Positions 15,469-24,711 of a stretch of DNA of 42,587 bases are shown piece by piece. A program made the translations under genes and the position numbers. Every line of letters starts with the position of its first letter. The first letter of the stretch is position 1. Under the pieces are notes generated by a model. The model ran no database searches, was not told where the DNA came from, and saw nothing but the letters and a program-made list of their open reading frames with translations. The DNA is from Phenylobacterium sp. (lineage in GTDB: Bacteria > Pseudomonadota > Alphaproteobacteria > Caulobacterales > Caulobacteraceae), in the NCBI RefSeq assembly GCF_030698145.1, contig NZ_JAUYNW010000065.1, positions 1 to 42,587 of the forward strand. The letters are read 5' to 3'.

Positions 15469-16821
15469 TCAGGCCGCGGCCTTCTTCACCGCCCCGACGA
15501 TTTCCTTGACCACCTGACTCACCAATTTCTCGTCGTCGCCCTCGGCCATCACCCGGATCAGCGGCTCGGTGCCCGAGGCGCGGACCACGATCCGGCCCGT
15601 GCCGTTCAGGCGTAGCTCGGCTTCGGCGATCACCTCCTTGACCTGGTCGGTCTCCAGCGGCTTGCCGCCGGCGAAGCGCACGTTTTCCAGCTTCTGCGGC
15701 ACCGGCTCGAACTGGTGGGCCAGCATGCTCATGGGCTGACCGCTCTCCTTCAGCACCGCCAGCACCTGCAGGGCCGCCAGCAGGCCGTCGCCGGTGGTGG
15801 AGAAGTCGGACATGATCATATGGCCCGACTGTTCGCCCCCCAGGTTGAAGCCGCCCTCGCGCATCCGCACCATCACCGCGCGGTCGCCCACGGCGGTGCG
15901 CTCCAGCTTCAGGTTGCGCGCGTTGAGGTACCGTTCCAGGCCCAGGTTCGACATGACCGTGGCGACCACGCCGCCGCCGGTGAGCCGGTCGCTCTTGGCC
16001 CAGGCGTCGGCGATGATGGCCATGATCTGGTCGCCGTCGACCACGCGGCCCTTCTCGTCGCAGATCACCAGCCGGTCGGCGTCGCCGTCCAGCGCGATGC
16101 CGATGTCGGCTCGGAACTCCTTCACCGCCCGGACCATGGCCTCGGGATGGGTCGAGCCGCACTCCTCGTTGATATTGGTCCCGTTGGGCTCGACGCCGAT
16201 CTTCACGACCTCCGCCCCCAGCTCGTACAGCACCACCGGGGCGACCCTGTAGGCCGCGCCATGGGCGCAATCGATGACGATACGCAGGCCCGCCAGGCTC
16301 AGCCGCCGTGGGAAGGTGGCCTTGGCGATCTCCACATAGCGCGCCTGGCTGTCGTCCACCCGGGCGACGCGGCCCAGCTTGGTGGGTGCGGCCAGACCGT
16401 CGGCCAGGCCCTGGCCCATCAGGGCCTCGATCTCCAGCTCGCGGGCGTCCGACAGCTTGTAGCCGTCCGGGCCAAACAGCTTGATGCCGTTGTCGGTATA
16501 GGGGTTGTGCGAGGCCGAGATCATCACGCCGAGGTCGGCGCGGAGGGATCGGGTCATCATCGCCACCCCCGGGGTCGGCATCGGACCCAGCAGGCGCACG
16601 TCCATGCCGACGCTGGCGAAGCCCGCCACCAGGGCCGGCTCGACCATATAGCCCGAGAGCCGGGTGTCCTTGCCGATCACCACCATGTGGCGCCGGTCGT
16701 CCTGGGACATGAACAGCTTGCCCGCCGCCAGGCCCACGCGCAGGGCGACCTCGGCGGTCATGGGATGGCTGTTGGCCAGGCCGCGGATGCCGTCGGTGCC
16801 GAAATAGGCGCGCTTGCTCAT
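15469..16821 (-). CDS. glmM: Phosphoglucosamine mutase
   Basis: A 450-residue alpha-D-phosphohexomutase converting glucosamine-6-P to glucosamine-1-P for UDP-GlcNAc, hence peptidoglycan and lipid A. Diagnostic features are [12 protein letters not shown] at the N-terminus, the phosphoserine loop [16 protein letters not shown] (S104), the metal loop [10 protein letters not shown] (near 245), GGEQSGHMI, and [15 protein letters not shown] at the C-terminus. Length matches E. coli GlmM (445). The ATG at 16821 is the only reasonable start. It is divergent from glmS, which supplies its substrate, over 142 bases, so the two are probably controlled from one shared region. Confidence 0.97.
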   Translation of the reverse strand: MSKRAYFGTDGIRGLANSHPMTAEVALRVGLAAGKLFMSQDDRRHMVVIGKDTRLSGYMVEPALVAGFASVGMDVRLLGPMPTPGVAMMTRSLRADLGVMISASHNPYTDNGIKLFGPDGYKLSDARELEIEALMGQGLADGLAAPTKLGRVARVDDSQARYVEIAKATFPRRLSLAGLRIVIDCAHGAAYRVAPVVLYELGAEVVKIGVEPNGTNINEECGSTHPEAMVRAVKEFRADIGIALDGDADRLVICDEKGRVVDGDQIMAIIADAWAKSDRLTGGGVVATVMSNLGLERYLNARNLKLERTAVGDRAVMVRMREGGFNLGGEQSGHMIMSDFSTTGDGLLAALQVLAVLKESGQPMSMLAHQFEPVPQKLENVRFAGGKPLETDQVKEVIAEAELRLNGTGRIVVRASGTEPLIRVMAEGDDEKLVSQVVKEIVGAVKKAAA

Positions 16822-16963
16822 GGGACTTCTCGTGGTGCTCGATAGGGTCGGAAACGATCCGAAACCCAGATTTAGTCGACGCCGCGTTTGCGAATGCTAA
16901 AGGCGGCTCAGCGCTGAAGACTATCGACCTGCGCGCGTTTCGACAAAGGATGTGAAAGCCACC

Positions 16964-18784
16964 ATGTGCGGCATCATCGGCATCGTTGGGATTTCCTCCG
17001 TCCAGGAGCGGCTGATCGACAGCCTCAAGCGTCTGGAATACCGTGGCTATGACAGCGCGGGCGTCGCCGGGGTGGTGGGCGGCAAGCTCCAGCGCCGCCG
17101 CGCCAAGGGCAAGATCCGCGCCCTGGAGGACGTGCTGGCCGAGGCGCCGCTGAACGCGACGGTGGGGATCGGCCACACCCGTTGGGCCACCCACGGCGCG
17201 CCCTCGGAAGCCAACGCCCACCCCCACAAGTCCGGCCGGGTCAGCCTGGTGCACAACGGCATCATCGAGAACTTCGCCGAGCTGAAGCGCGAGCTTGAGG
17301 CGCAGGGTCGCGTCTTCGAGAGCCAGACCGACACCGAGGTCATCGCCCAGCTGCTGGATTCCGAACTGGCCACCGGGCTCGAACCCCTGGCCGCCCTGAA
17401 GGCCACCCTTGACCGGCTGACGGGCGCCTACGCGCTGGCCGTGCTGGTCGAGGGCGAGGACGCCCTGGTCATGGGCGCCCGTCGCGGCAGCCCGCTGGTG
17501 GTCGGCTACGGGGAGGGCGAGATGTTCATCGGCTCCGATGCGCTCGCCGTCGGGCCCTTCACCAACAAGATCGCCTATCTGGAAGAGGGCGACTATGTCG
17601 CCATCGACCACCGCGAGGCCTGGATCTTCGACGAGACCGGCAAGGCCGTCGAACGCAAGATCCAGGTCGTCTCGGCCTCCGCCGCCCTCGTGGAGAAGGG
17701 CAACTACCGGCACTTCATGGAGAAGGAGATCCATGACCAGCCGGAGGGGTGCCAGCGGACCATCGCCGCCTATGTGGACGCCCTGAGCGACACGACGACG
17801 ATCCCCGGCGACATCGATTTCGCCAAACTGGACCGGATCCAGATCGTGGCCTGCGGCACGGCCTACATCGCCGGGTTGCTGGGCAAGTACATGATCGAGC
17901 AGCTCGCCGGCCTGCCCGTGGACGTCGAGATCGCCTCGGAGTTCCGCTACCGCAGCCCCGCGCTCAGCGCAGGGTCCCTGGCGATCGCGATCTCGCAGTC
18001 CGGCGAGACCGCCGACACCCTGGCGGCCCTGCGCCACTGCAAGGCCGCGGGCATGAAGAGCGCCGCCCTGGTCAACGCCGTCCAATCGACAATCGCCCGC
18101 GAGGCCGACGTGGTCTGGCCGATCCATTGCGGACCGGAGATCGGCGTGGCCTCGACCAAGGCGTTCACCGCCCAGGTCAGCCTGCTGACGACCCTGGCCG
18201 TCGCCGCCGCCCGCGCTCGCGGCCGGATCGATGCGGCCGAGGAGAACCGGCTCGTCCGCGTGCTGCTCGAAGCCCCCCGCCTGATGGCGGAATCGATCAA
18301 TCTCGAGGAGGCGGTCCGCAACATCGCGCTGGAGGTCTCCAAGGCGCGCGACGTGCTCTATCTCGGTCGCGGGCCGATGTATCCCCTGGCCCTGGAAGGC
18401 GCGCTGAAGCTCAAGGAAATCAGCTATATCCACGCCGAGGGCTATGCCGCCGGCGAGCTGAAGCACGGGCCGATCGCCCTGGTGGACGAGGCGACGCCCA
18501 TCGTCATCCTCGCCCCTTTCGACAGCTATTTCGAGAAGTCGGCCTCGAACATGAGCGAGGTCATGGCTCGAGGCGGTCAGGTGATCTTCATCACCGATCC
18601 CGACGGGGCCAAGCACGCGCCCGCCGGGGCCAAGGTGGTGGTCACCGCGCCCAAGTGCGATCCGCTGATCGCGCCGCTGGTGATGTCCGCCCCGATCCAG
18701 CTCCTGGCCTATTACGTGGCCGTCCAGAAGGGCGCGGATGTCGACCAGCCGCGCAATCTCGCCAAGTCGGTGACAGTGGAGTAG
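16964..18784 (+). CDS. glmS: Glutamine--fructose-6-phosphate aminotransferase (isomerizing)
   Basis: A 606-residue enzyme making glucosamine-6-P from fructose-6-P and glutamine, the entry to amino-sugar synthesis. The N-terminal glutaminase domain begins MCGIIGIVG, where Cys2 becomes the N-terminal nucleophile, so ATG 16964 must be the start; the GTG at 16952 would add four residues before it. GHTRWATHG and NGIIENFAEL are present. Two SIS domains follow, with ISQSGETADTLAALR and the C-terminal end RNLAKSVTVE. No glmS ribozyme is expected or seen upstream. It converges with the lipoprotein gene at 18788. Confidence 0.97.
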   Translation: MCGIIGIVGISSVQERLIDSLKRLEYRGYDSAGVAGVVGGKLQRRRAKGKIRALEDVLAEAPLNATVGIGHTRWATHGAPSEANAHPHKSGRVSLVHNGIIENFAELKRELEAQGRVFESQTDTEVIAQLLDSELATGLEPLAALKATLDRLTGAYALAVLVEGEDALVMGARRGSPLVVGYGEGEMFIGSDALAVGPFTNKIAYLEEGDYVAIDHREAWIFDETGKAVERKIQVVSASAALVEKGNYRHFMEKEIHDQPEGCQRTIAAYVDALSDTTTIPGDIDFAKLDRIQIVACGTAYIAGLLGKYMIEQLAGLPVDVEIASEFRYRSPALSAGSLAIAISQSGETADTLAALRHCKAAGMKSAALVNAVQSTIAREADVVWPIHCGPEIGVASTKAFTAQVSLLTTLAVAAARARGRIDAAEENRLVRVLLEAPRLMAESINLEEAVRNIALEVSKARDVLYLGRGPMYPLALEGALKLKEISYIHAEGYAAGELKHGPIALVDEATPIVILAPFDSYFEKSASNMSEVMARGGQVIFITDPDGAKHAPAGAKVVVTAPKCDPLIAPLVMSAPIQLLAYYVAVQKGADVDQPRNLAKSVTVE

Positions 18785-18787
18785 CGC

Positions 18788-19066
18788 CTATTTCGGCGGC
18801 ACGGCGCCGCTGTTCGGCGAGGTCGTGTCGGCGGGGGGCGTCGTGGTGGTCGGCGGAGTCGCCTCGGGCGGCGTCGTATTGACGGGCGGCGGCGCCGTGG
18901 GGTCGCTCGGCGGCGGGATCGTCGTCGTGTCGGCCGGCGGCATGGTCGCCGAGTCAGTCACCGCGCTGTCGTCAACGGTCGTGTTTTCGGCCTTCTTACC
19001 GCAGCCGGTAAGGCTGGTGGCGAGTAATGTGGCCGCCGCGATGGCGGTGAATGTCCGAAACATCAT
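18788..19066 (-). CDS. Small Pro/Thr-rich lipoprotein
   Basis: A 92-residue predicted lipoprotein. The start MMFRTFTAIAAATLLATSLTGC has a lysine-poor but clear signal peptide ending in the lipobox L-T-G-C, so Cys22 would be lipidated after signal peptidase II. The mature part (about 70 residues) is very rich in Pro, Thr, Ser and Asp, with repeated TTTPP/PPADTT units, and looks unstructured, as in linkers that span the periplasm or wall. The start ATG at 19066 has GAGGGA 7 bases upstream; the longer frame to 19111 has no such site. Function unknown. It is divergent from galU. Confidence 0.8.
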   Translation of the reverse strand: MMFRTFTAIAAATLLATSLTGCGKKAENTTVDDSAVTDSATMPPADTTTIPPPSDPTAPPPVNTTPPEATPPTTTTPPADTTSPNSGAVPPK

Positions 19067-19191
19067 GGTGGAGTCCCTCAAGGAAAGGCTGCGCGCCGAC
19101 AACTTGTTCACGGCCTCGTGAGTTCCCGAACCCGTGATCTCCCGGCAGGCAGGCGCCTGCTCCGGTCGTGCGGAGCGCAGGGAGGGCCTCG

Positions 19192-20061
19192 ATGACCAGA
19201 CGCGTGCGCAAGGCGGTGTTGCCGGTGGCCGGATTGGGGACGCGGGTGCTGCCCGTGGCCCGGGCCACGCCGAAGAACCTGTTGAACGTCTTCGACCGCC
19301 CGATCCTCTCCTATGTGGTCGAGGAGGCCCGCGCCGCCGGCATCGAGCACTTCGTCTTCGTCACCAGCCGCGGCCAGGGCGCCATCGAGGACTATTTCGA
19401 CGGCAATCCCGAGATCGAGGGCGCGCTGGAGGCCAAGGGCAAGCACGACGTCCTGGCCGAGGTCCGCCGCGATATCCTGCAGCCCGGCTCCATGAGCTTC
19501 GTGCGCCAGATGGCGCCGCTAGGCCTAGGCCATGCGGTCTGGTGCGCCCGCGACATCGTCGGCGACGAGCCCTTCGCCGTCATCCTGCCCGACATGCTGA
19601 TGGCCGCCGAGACCCCTGCCCTGGCCCAGGCCGTGGCGGCCCACGACAAGGTCGGCGGCAATATCGTCGTGGTCGAGGCCGTGCCCGACAGCGAGACCCA
19701 CAAGTACGGCATCGTCGCCCTGGACGGCCGCGAGGGGCGTCTCAACCGCATGACCGGCATGGTCGAGAAGCCGCCCGCCGGGACCGCGCCGTCGAACCTG
19801 ATCATTTCGGGCCGCTATATCCTGCAGCCGGAGATCTTCGAGCTGCTGGAACGCCAGGGCAAGGGCGCCGGCGGGGAGATCCAGCTCACGGATTCCATGG
19901 CCGAGCTGATGAAATCCCAGGACTTCCACGCCTTGGAATATGACGGCGTCACCTATGACTGCGGCGACAAGATCGGCCTGCTGCGGGCCAATATCGCCTT
20001 CGCGCTCGCCCGTCCCGACATGGGCGACGCCGCCCGCGCCGCGATCACGGCCCTGCTCTAG
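19192..20061 (+). CDS. galU: UTP--glucose-1-phosphate uridylyltransferase
   Basis: A 289-residue nucleotidyltransferase making UDP-glucose. The N-terminal nucleotide-binding motif is VLPVAGLGTRVLPVARATPK, then NVFDRPILSYVVEEA; the FVRQMAPLGLGHAVWCAR segment binds nucleotide, and EIQLTDSMAEL and the late GDKIGLLRANIAFAL are typical of GalU. Length is normal (about 290-300). The start is ATG 19192 with GGGAGG 6 bases upstream, in preference to 19168. The next gene, an SDR protein, starts 9 bases after its stop and may be co-transcribed. Its product feeds ugd. Confidence 0.95.
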   Translation: MTRRVRKAVLPVAGLGTRVLPVARATPKNLLNVFDRPILSYVVEEARAAGIEHFVFVTSRGQGAIEDYFDGNPEIEGALEAKGKHDVLAEVRRDILQPGSMSFVRQMAPLGLGHAVWCARDIVGDEPFAVILPDMLMAAETPALAQAVAAHDKVGGNIVVVEAVPDSETHKYGIVALDGREGRLNRMTGMVEKPPAGTAPSNLIISGRYILQPEIFELLERQGKGAGGEIQLTDSMAELMKSQDFHALEYDGVTYDCGDKIGLLRANIAFALARPDMGDAARAAITALL

Positions 20062-20070
20062 GCCGGCCCG

Positions 20071-20931
20071 TTGCGGCTGTTCATCTACGGCTACGGTTTC
20101 GCGGCCCAGGCGCTCACCCGCAGGCTCCAGCCGCAGGGCTGGAACATCTCGGCGACCTATCGGACCGCCGACGCCGCCCAGGCGATGACCGCCCAGGGGG
20201 TCGACCCTGTGGCCGCCGACGACATCGCCGGCGTGGCCGAGCACCTGGCCAGGACCCAGGCCATACTGATCGCCGCCCCGCCCGGTCCGGAGGGCTGCCC
20301 GGCCTTGCAGGTCCTGGTCCCGGCCCTGGCCCGCGCCGAGGCTTTCCCCGACTGGATCGGCTATCTCTCCACCACCGGGGTCTATGGCGACCGCAAGGGA
20401 GGCTGGGTGTTCGAGGACAGCCGCCTGGCCGCCCAGTCCACCGAGGGCGCCCGCCGGGTCGGCGCCGAGCGTGACTGGCTGGAGGTGGGCCGCGGCATGG
20501 GCCTGACGGTGACCGTCCATCGCCTGCCCGGCATCTACGGTCCCGGCCGCTCGGCCTTCGACCGCCTGCGCGAGGGCAAGGCCCGGCGCATCGCCGCCCC
20601 GGGCCAGGTGTTCAGCCGAATCCACGTGGACGACTTGGCTGCGGGCCTGGACGCCTCGATGGCCCGGCCGCGGGCGGGAGGCGTCTACAATCTCTGCGAC
20701 GACGAGCCGGCGTCCAACAGCGACGTGGTGGCCCATGCCGCGCGCCTGCTGGGCCTGGCGCCTCCGCCCGAGGAACCGCTGGACCTGGAGGCCATGACGC
20801 CCCAGGCGCGGCGCTTCTACGCCGAGAGCAAGCGGGTGGCCAATGCACGGGCCAAGGCCGAGCTGGGCTGGCGGCCGGTCTATCCGACCTATCGCGAGGG
20901 CCTGGCGGCGATCCTGGCGGCCGGCGGGTAG
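20071..20931 (+). CDS. Extended SDR/NAD-dependent epimerase-like protein
   Basis: A 286-residue Rossmann protein of the extended short-chain dehydrogenase group, similar in style to E. coli YeeZ. It opens RLFIYGYGFAAQALTRRLQ (GxGxxA nucleotide loop), and has YLSTTGVYGDRKGGWVFED where the usual catalytic Ser/Thr lies, but the typical Y-x3-K is not evident: the matching segment reads STEGARRVGAERDWLE. This is as in YeeZ-like atypical SDRs that may act as sensors or as weak enzymes. HRLPGIYGPGRSAFD and IHVDDLAAGL are conserved. The start is TTG 20071, 9 bases after galU; no ATG fits. Confidence 0.82.
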   Translation: MRLFIYGYGFAAQALTRRLQPQGWNISATYRTADAAQAMTAQGVDPVAADDIAGVAEHLARTQAILIAAPPGPEGCPALQVLVPALARAEAFPDWIGYLSTTGVYGDRKGGWVFEDSRLAAQSTEGARRVGAERDWLEVGRGMGLTVTVHRLPGIYGPGRSAFDRLREGKARRIAAPGQVFSRIHVDDLAAGLDASMARPRAGGVYNLCDDEPASNSDVVAHAARLLGLAPPPEEPLDLEAMTPQARRFYAESKRVANARAKAELGWRPVYPTYREGLAAILAAGG

Positions 20932-20940
20932 GCACAGTCA

Positions 20941-21060
20941 CCTCCTCTCCCCTTTCACGGGGTGAGGGTTGGGTGAGGGGATCGAGCCGCCACGCACCAC
21001 TTGGCCGGACCGCCCCCCTCACCCTACCCTCTCCCCCCGAAGAGACGGGGGGAGAGGAGG
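20941..21060. repeat. Inverted repeat between convergent genes
   Basis: Left arm 20961-20980 (GGTGAGGGTTGGGTGAGGGG) and right arm 21015-21034 are reverse complements at 18 of 20 positions. Outer parts CCTCCTCTCCCC (20941-20952) and GGGGAGAGGAGG (21049-21060) also pair. The right arm has its own hairpin, CTCCCCCC/GGGGGGAG. The element fills the space between the SDR gene and the oppositely directed membrane-protein gene and could terminate both transcripts. It belongs to the same general C/T-rich REP style as 15179-15460 but is not the same sequence. Confidence 0.75.
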
Positions 21061-21063
21061 TAG

Positions 21064-21741
21064 TCATTCCCCCCGCCGCACGAGATCCCGCGCCGCCACC
21101 AGCAGGACCGGTGTCCAGCTCAGGACCAGGGCGTAGGTCATCAGGGCGGCGCGGCTGTTGTCGATGGCGGCGAAGGCCGTGCCCACCATGGGCAGCAGCA
21201 GAAGCATGGCCAGGATCGGCCGACGGGTCTCGGGCGCCATGCAGATCCGCGCCAGCAGGAAGGCGTGCAGCGCCAGGGCCGCGAACTTGACCCAGGCGCC
21301 GTCGCTGGCGCGCAACAGCAGATGCGCCGAGCCCTCCAGGTCGCGGGTGATCTGGAGCAGGGTGAAGGTTTCAATATAGTCCGCGGCCAGGGCCAGCAGG
21401 GCGACGCCGATGGCAGGCAGCACCAGGGGCTTGCGCAGGCCGCCGCCCAGGAACATCGCCGCGCAGACGGCGAAGGCGGTGTAGGCCGGAATATAGGCCT
21501 TCACGTCGAGGTGGTTCACCGCGTCCATCGCGGTGACGATGGGGACGCGGCAGGCCTCCGGCGTGAACACTTTCAGCGACTGCTCGAGGGTGCGGGCCAG
21601 CTCGAAGTCCACCACCTTGCCCGGCGCCCAGCACGCGCCCGCCGCGGCGACCTGCGGCAGCATCTGGAAGGCCGCGGTGATCGCCACGGTGGCGAGGCCG
21701 GTCAGGACGGTGAGGCCCGCCCAGATGCGGTGGCTGTTCAT
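21064..21741 (-). CDS. Predicted multi-pass membrane protein
   Basis: A 225-residue membrane protein not recognised as a named family. It begins MNSHRIWAGLTVLTGLATVA (first helix about 6-26), then a loop of about 55 residues with two cysteines (ACWAPGK, EACRVP) likely in the periplasm, then about five further helices (from about 75 to 215), including ALLALAADYIETFTLLQI. The C-terminus LVRRGE is basic and probably cytoplasmic. The ATG at 21741 has GGGGGA 4 bases upstream; the reading frame extends to 22005 but that part overlaps the penicillin-acylase gene. It is divergent from that gene. Confidence 0.75.
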   Translation of the reverse strand: MNSHRIWAGLTVLTGLATVAITAAFQMLPQVAAAGACWAPGKVVDFELARTLEQSLKVFTPEACRVPIVTAMDAVNHLDVKAYIPAYTAFAVCAAMFLGGGLRKPLVLPAIGVALLALAADYIETFTLLQITRDLEGSAHLLLRASDGAWVKFAALALHAFLLARICMAPETRRPILAMLLLLPMVGTAFAAIDNSRAALMTYALVLSWTPVLLVAARDLVRRGE

Positions 21742-21858
21742 GGCTTCCCCCAAATCAATGGCCGAGGCGCACTCTGCTTCCCGCGCGCCTGTGGAGGAAC
21801 CCTCTTCGATCTCTCCTCGTCTTGCCCTAGCCTCAGCCTCCGGCCCCGGAGGAAACCC

Positions 21859-24210
21859 ATGCCCAAGATCACAGCCCCGCTTCTGGGGGCCTTGCTGAGC
21901 TGCTCCAGCCTGACCGCGCTCGCCGCCCCCGCCCAGGAGAGCCGCGCCGTCGCGGGCCTGGCGGCGCCGGCGGAGATCCGGGTCGACACCTGGGGCATCG
22001 CGCACATCTATGCCGGCAGCGTCCGCGACGCCTTCTTCCTGCAGGGCTACAACGTCGCCCGCGACCGGCTGTGGCAGATCGACCTGTGGCGCAAGCGGGG
22101 GTTGGGCCTGCTGTCAAAGGACTTCGGCCCCACCTATGTGGCCCAGGACCGCGCGGCCCGCCTGTTCCTCTATCGCGGCGACATGACCAGGGAATGGGCG
22201 GCCTATGGGCCCGGCGCGGAGGCCAACACCACCGCCTGGGTGGCGGGCGTCAACGCCTTCGTGGACGAGATCGCGGCGGGCAAGCGGCCCCTGCCGCTGG
22301 AGTTCAAGATCGCCGGCTCCGCCCCTGACCGCTGGAGCCCGGAGGACGTGGTGCGCATCCGCAGTCACGGCCTGACCCGCAACGTTCCCAACGAGGTCGG
22401 CCGCGCCCAGATCGCCTGCAAGGCGGGCCTGCCGGCCGCCCGTCTCTATCGCTTCATCGAACCCAAATGGACCACCAAGGTCCCGGAAGGTCTCGATCCC
22501 TGCGCCATCCCCGCCGATGTGCTCGCCGACTATCAGCTGGCCGGTTCGGGGGTGAAGTTCAGCGGGCCGCCGGAGCAGCGCGCCGCCCTGGAAATTCCGC
22601 CCGAGGCCATCGGGTCGAACAACTGGACGGTCTCCGGATCGCGCACGGCGACGGGCCGGCCGATCCTGGCCAACGACCCGCACCGGGAGCATGGCGCCCC
22701 GGGCCTGCGCTACATCGTCCACATGAACGCGCCGGGTTTCTCGGTGATCGGGGCCGGTGAACCGGCGCTGCCCGGTGTCTCCATCGGCCACAATGGCAAG
22801 ATCGCCTTTGGCCTGACCATCTTCCCCGTCGATCAGGAAGACCTCTACGTCTACGAGACGCAGGGCGACCGCTATCGCTACGGCGACGGCTGGGAGGCCA
22901 TGAGCGTGGTGCAGGACGCCATCCCGGTGAAGGGCGAGGCCGCGCCGCGTTCCGTTGAGCTGCGCTTCACCCGCCACGGGCCTGTGCTGAAGACCACCGA
23001 GGGCAAGGCCTTCGCCATCCGCACGGTCTGGAGCCAGCCGGGGACCTCGGCCTATTTCGGCTCCACCGGCTACATGCAGGCCCAGGACTGGACCAGCTTC
23101 AAGGCGGCCCTGGCCGGCTGGGGCGCGCCGAGCGAGAATCAGGCCTATGCCGACACCTCGGGCCACCACGGCTGGGTGGCCGCCGGGATGGTCCCGGCGC
23201 GGCCCAACTGGGACGGTCTGCTGCCGGTGCCGGGCGACGGGCGCTATGAGTGGAAGGGGTTCCTCGAGCCAGACGAACTGCCCAGCGTGGCCGATCCGAA
23301 ACAGGGCTGGTTCGCCTCGGCCAACCAGATGAACCTGCCGGCCGACTATCCGGTGGCGCAGCGCAAGGTGGGGTTCGAATGGTCCAACGCCGCCCGATTC
23401 CTGCGGGTGAACGAGGTGCTGGCCGCCAAGGACAAGCTGACCGTGGCCGACGCCATGGCCCTGCAGACCGATCCCTATGACATCACCGCGCGGCGGCTGG
23501 TCGCCGTGCTGGCGCCGTTGAAGACCGATGACCCCAAGCTGGCCGCCGCCCTGGCCCTGCTGCGCGGCTGGGATCACCGCACGTCGGAGGGCAGCGCCGG
23601 GGCGGCCCTGTTCGAGGTCTGGACCGGCAAGCACCTGGGCCGGACCGTGGTCGCCGCCGCGACGCCCGCGTCCGTGCACGGGGTCATCGGCAATGGCGAC
23701 CTGGCCGCCGTCATGCACCTGCTGGACCACCCCGACGCCACCTTGCCCGCCGCCGCCCGCGACGGGGTGCTGAAGACCAGCCTGATCGCCGCCTTTGACG
23801 AGGTCGCCGCGCGCCTCGGGCCTGACCCTACGACCTGGGCCTGGGGCCGGCTGCATCATGCGCGACTTGAACACGCCCTGACCCCGCTGGCCGACGCCGC
23901 CACCAGGCCCCTGCTGGCGGCGGGACCGACGCCGATGGGCGGAACCAGCCTCTCGCCGATGGCGGCCAGCTGGCGGCCGGATGACTTCCGGGTGGTGGCC
24001 GGCGCCTCGTTCCGCATGGTCCTGGACGTGGGCGCCTGGGACAACAGCATGGCCATCAATACGCCCGGCCAGTCGGGAAACCCCGAGAGCCCGCACTATC
24101 GCGACCTGTTTCCGAAATGGGTGAAGGGCGAGTACGTGCCGCTGGCCTATTCGCGCAAGGCGGTGGAGGCGGCGACGGAAACCGTGATCTCGCTCGCACC
24201 TGCGCCGTGA
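21859..24210 (+). CDS. Penicillin acylase family protein (N-terminal nucleophile hydrolase)
   Basis: A 783-residue secreted or periplasmic amidase. A signal peptide (about residues 1-22, ALLSCSSLTALAAPAQ) is followed by the A-chain start EIRVDTWGIAHIYAGS; the motif GYNVARDRLWQIDLWRKRG is typical. Autocleavage would expose Ser253 in AIGSNNWTVSG, the N-terminal nucleophile of the B chain; NDPHREHGAPG follows as in the family. Such enzymes hydrolyse penicillins, N-acyl-homoserine lactones or other N-acyl amides; the substrate is not predictable here. The ATG at 21859 has GGAGG 6 bases upstream; upstream coding in the same frame to 21265 is a shadow of the opposite gene. Confidence 0.92.
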   Translation: MPKITAPLLGALLSCSSLTALAAPAQESRAVAGLAAPAEIRVDTWGIAHIYAGSVRDAFFLQGYNVARDRLWQIDLWRKRGLGLLSKDFGPTYVAQDRAARLFLYRGDMTREWAAYGPGAEANTTAWVAGVNAFVDEIAAGKRPLPLEFKIAGSAPDRWSPEDVVRIRSHGLTRNVPNEVGRAQIACKAGLPAARLYRFIEPKWTTKVPEGLDPCAIPADVLADYQLAGSGVKFSGPPEQRAALEIPPEAIGSNNWTVSGSRTATGRPILANDPHREHGAPGLRYIVHMNAPGFSVIGAGEPALPGVSIGHNGKIAFGLTIFPVDQEDLYVYETQGDRYRYGDGWEAMSVVQDAIPVKGEAAPRSVELRFTRHGPVLKTTEGKAFAIRTVWSQPGTSAYFGSTGYMQAQDWTSFKAALAGWGAPSENQAYADTSGHHGWVAAGMVPARPNWDGLLPVPGDGRYEWKGFLEPDELPSVADPKQGWFASANQMNLPADYPVAQRKVGFEWSNAARFLRVNEVLAAKDKLTVADAMALQTDPYDITARRLVAVLAPLKTDDPKLAAALALLRGWDHRTSEGSAGAALFEVWTGKHLGRTVVAAATPASVHGVIGNGDLAAVMHLLDHPDATLPAAARDGVLKTSLIAAFDEVAARLGPDPTTWAWGRLHHARLEHALTPLADAATRPLLAAGPTPMGGTSLSPMAASWRPDDFRVVAGASFRMVLDVGAWDNSMAINTPGQSGNPESPHYRDLFPKWVKGEYVPLAYSRKAVEAATETVISLAPAP

Positions 24211-24306
24211 GCCTATCGGCGGCCTCAGATATCCTGCGGGCCGGCGGCATTGACAATTGGGGGTCTGACCGGGAAAACCCGCGCTCTAGATCCGCCGGAG
24301 TTCCAA

Positions 24307-24648
24307 GTGACCTACATCGTCACCGACGCCTGTATCAAATGCAAGTTCATGGACTGCGTGGAGGTGTGTCCTGTGGACTGCTTCTATGAGGGTGAGAACT
24401 TCCTGGCGATCAATCCGGACGAATGCATCGACTGCGGCGTCTGCGAACCTGAGTGCCCGGTGGACGCCATCAAGCCCGACACCGAGGATACGCCCGACTC
24501 CAAGTGGCTGAAGATCAATACCGACTACGCCAAGATCTGGCCCAACATCACGGTGAAGGGCGAGCCGCCGGCCGACGCCGAGGCGTTCGAGCGCGAGACC
24601 GGCAAGTTCGAGAAGTATTTCAGCGAAAAGCCCGGCCGCGGCTCCTGA
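24307..24648 (+). CDS. fdxA: Ferredoxin FdxA (3Fe-4S/4Fe-4S)
   Basis: A 113-residue ferredoxin of the FdxA type. Cysteines C9, C17, C21 and later C40, C43, C46, C50 form the two clusters; C12 and C25 are extra. Motifs [20 protein letters not shown] and [18 protein letters not shown] are textbook. The long C-terminal tail ([20 protein letters not shown]) is characteristic of alphaproteobacterial FdxA. The start is GTG 24307 with GGAG 6 bases upstream; an earlier in-frame TTG at 24250 overlaps a possible TTGACA element. Electron partner unknown. carD follows 281 bases downstream. Confidence 0.95.
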   Translation: MTYIVTDACIKCKFMDCVEVCPVDCFYEGENFLAINPDECIDCGVCEPECPVDAIKPDTEDTPDSKWLKINTDYAKIWPNITVKGEPPADAEAFERETGKFEKYFSEKPGRGS

Positions 24649-24656
24649 CCGACCCA

Positions 24657-24683
24657 GCGCCCACGGGGCGCAAGCCTTTCTTT
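24657..24683 (+). terminator. Possible terminator after fdxA
   Basis: Six-base stem GCGCCC/GGGCGC (24657-24662, 24666-24671) with a 3-base loop, followed by AAGCCTTTCTTT. The T-run is interrupted, so confidence is modest. Confidence 0.4.
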
Positions 24684-24711
24684 GGGCTGAATTTTATGCT
24701 AGGGTGACAAT

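Noticed and set aside
16822..16963. glmS ribozyme or GlcN6P riboswitch
   Set aside because: These occur in Firmicutes; the upstream region is only 142 bases, shared with glmM, and shows no matching fold.
15386..18616. Minus-strand open frame of 1076 codons across glmM and glmS
   Set aside because: It is a shadow of glmM and of the opposite strand of glmS in high-GC DNA; its residues are low-complexity Gly/Arg/Pro/Ala/Asp with no domain.
22114..24096. Minus-strand open frame of 660 codons opposite the penicillin acylase gene
   Set aside because: Mirror frame of a clear gene with signal peptide and catalytic motif; composition is rich in Gly, His, Arg and Val as usual for shadows.
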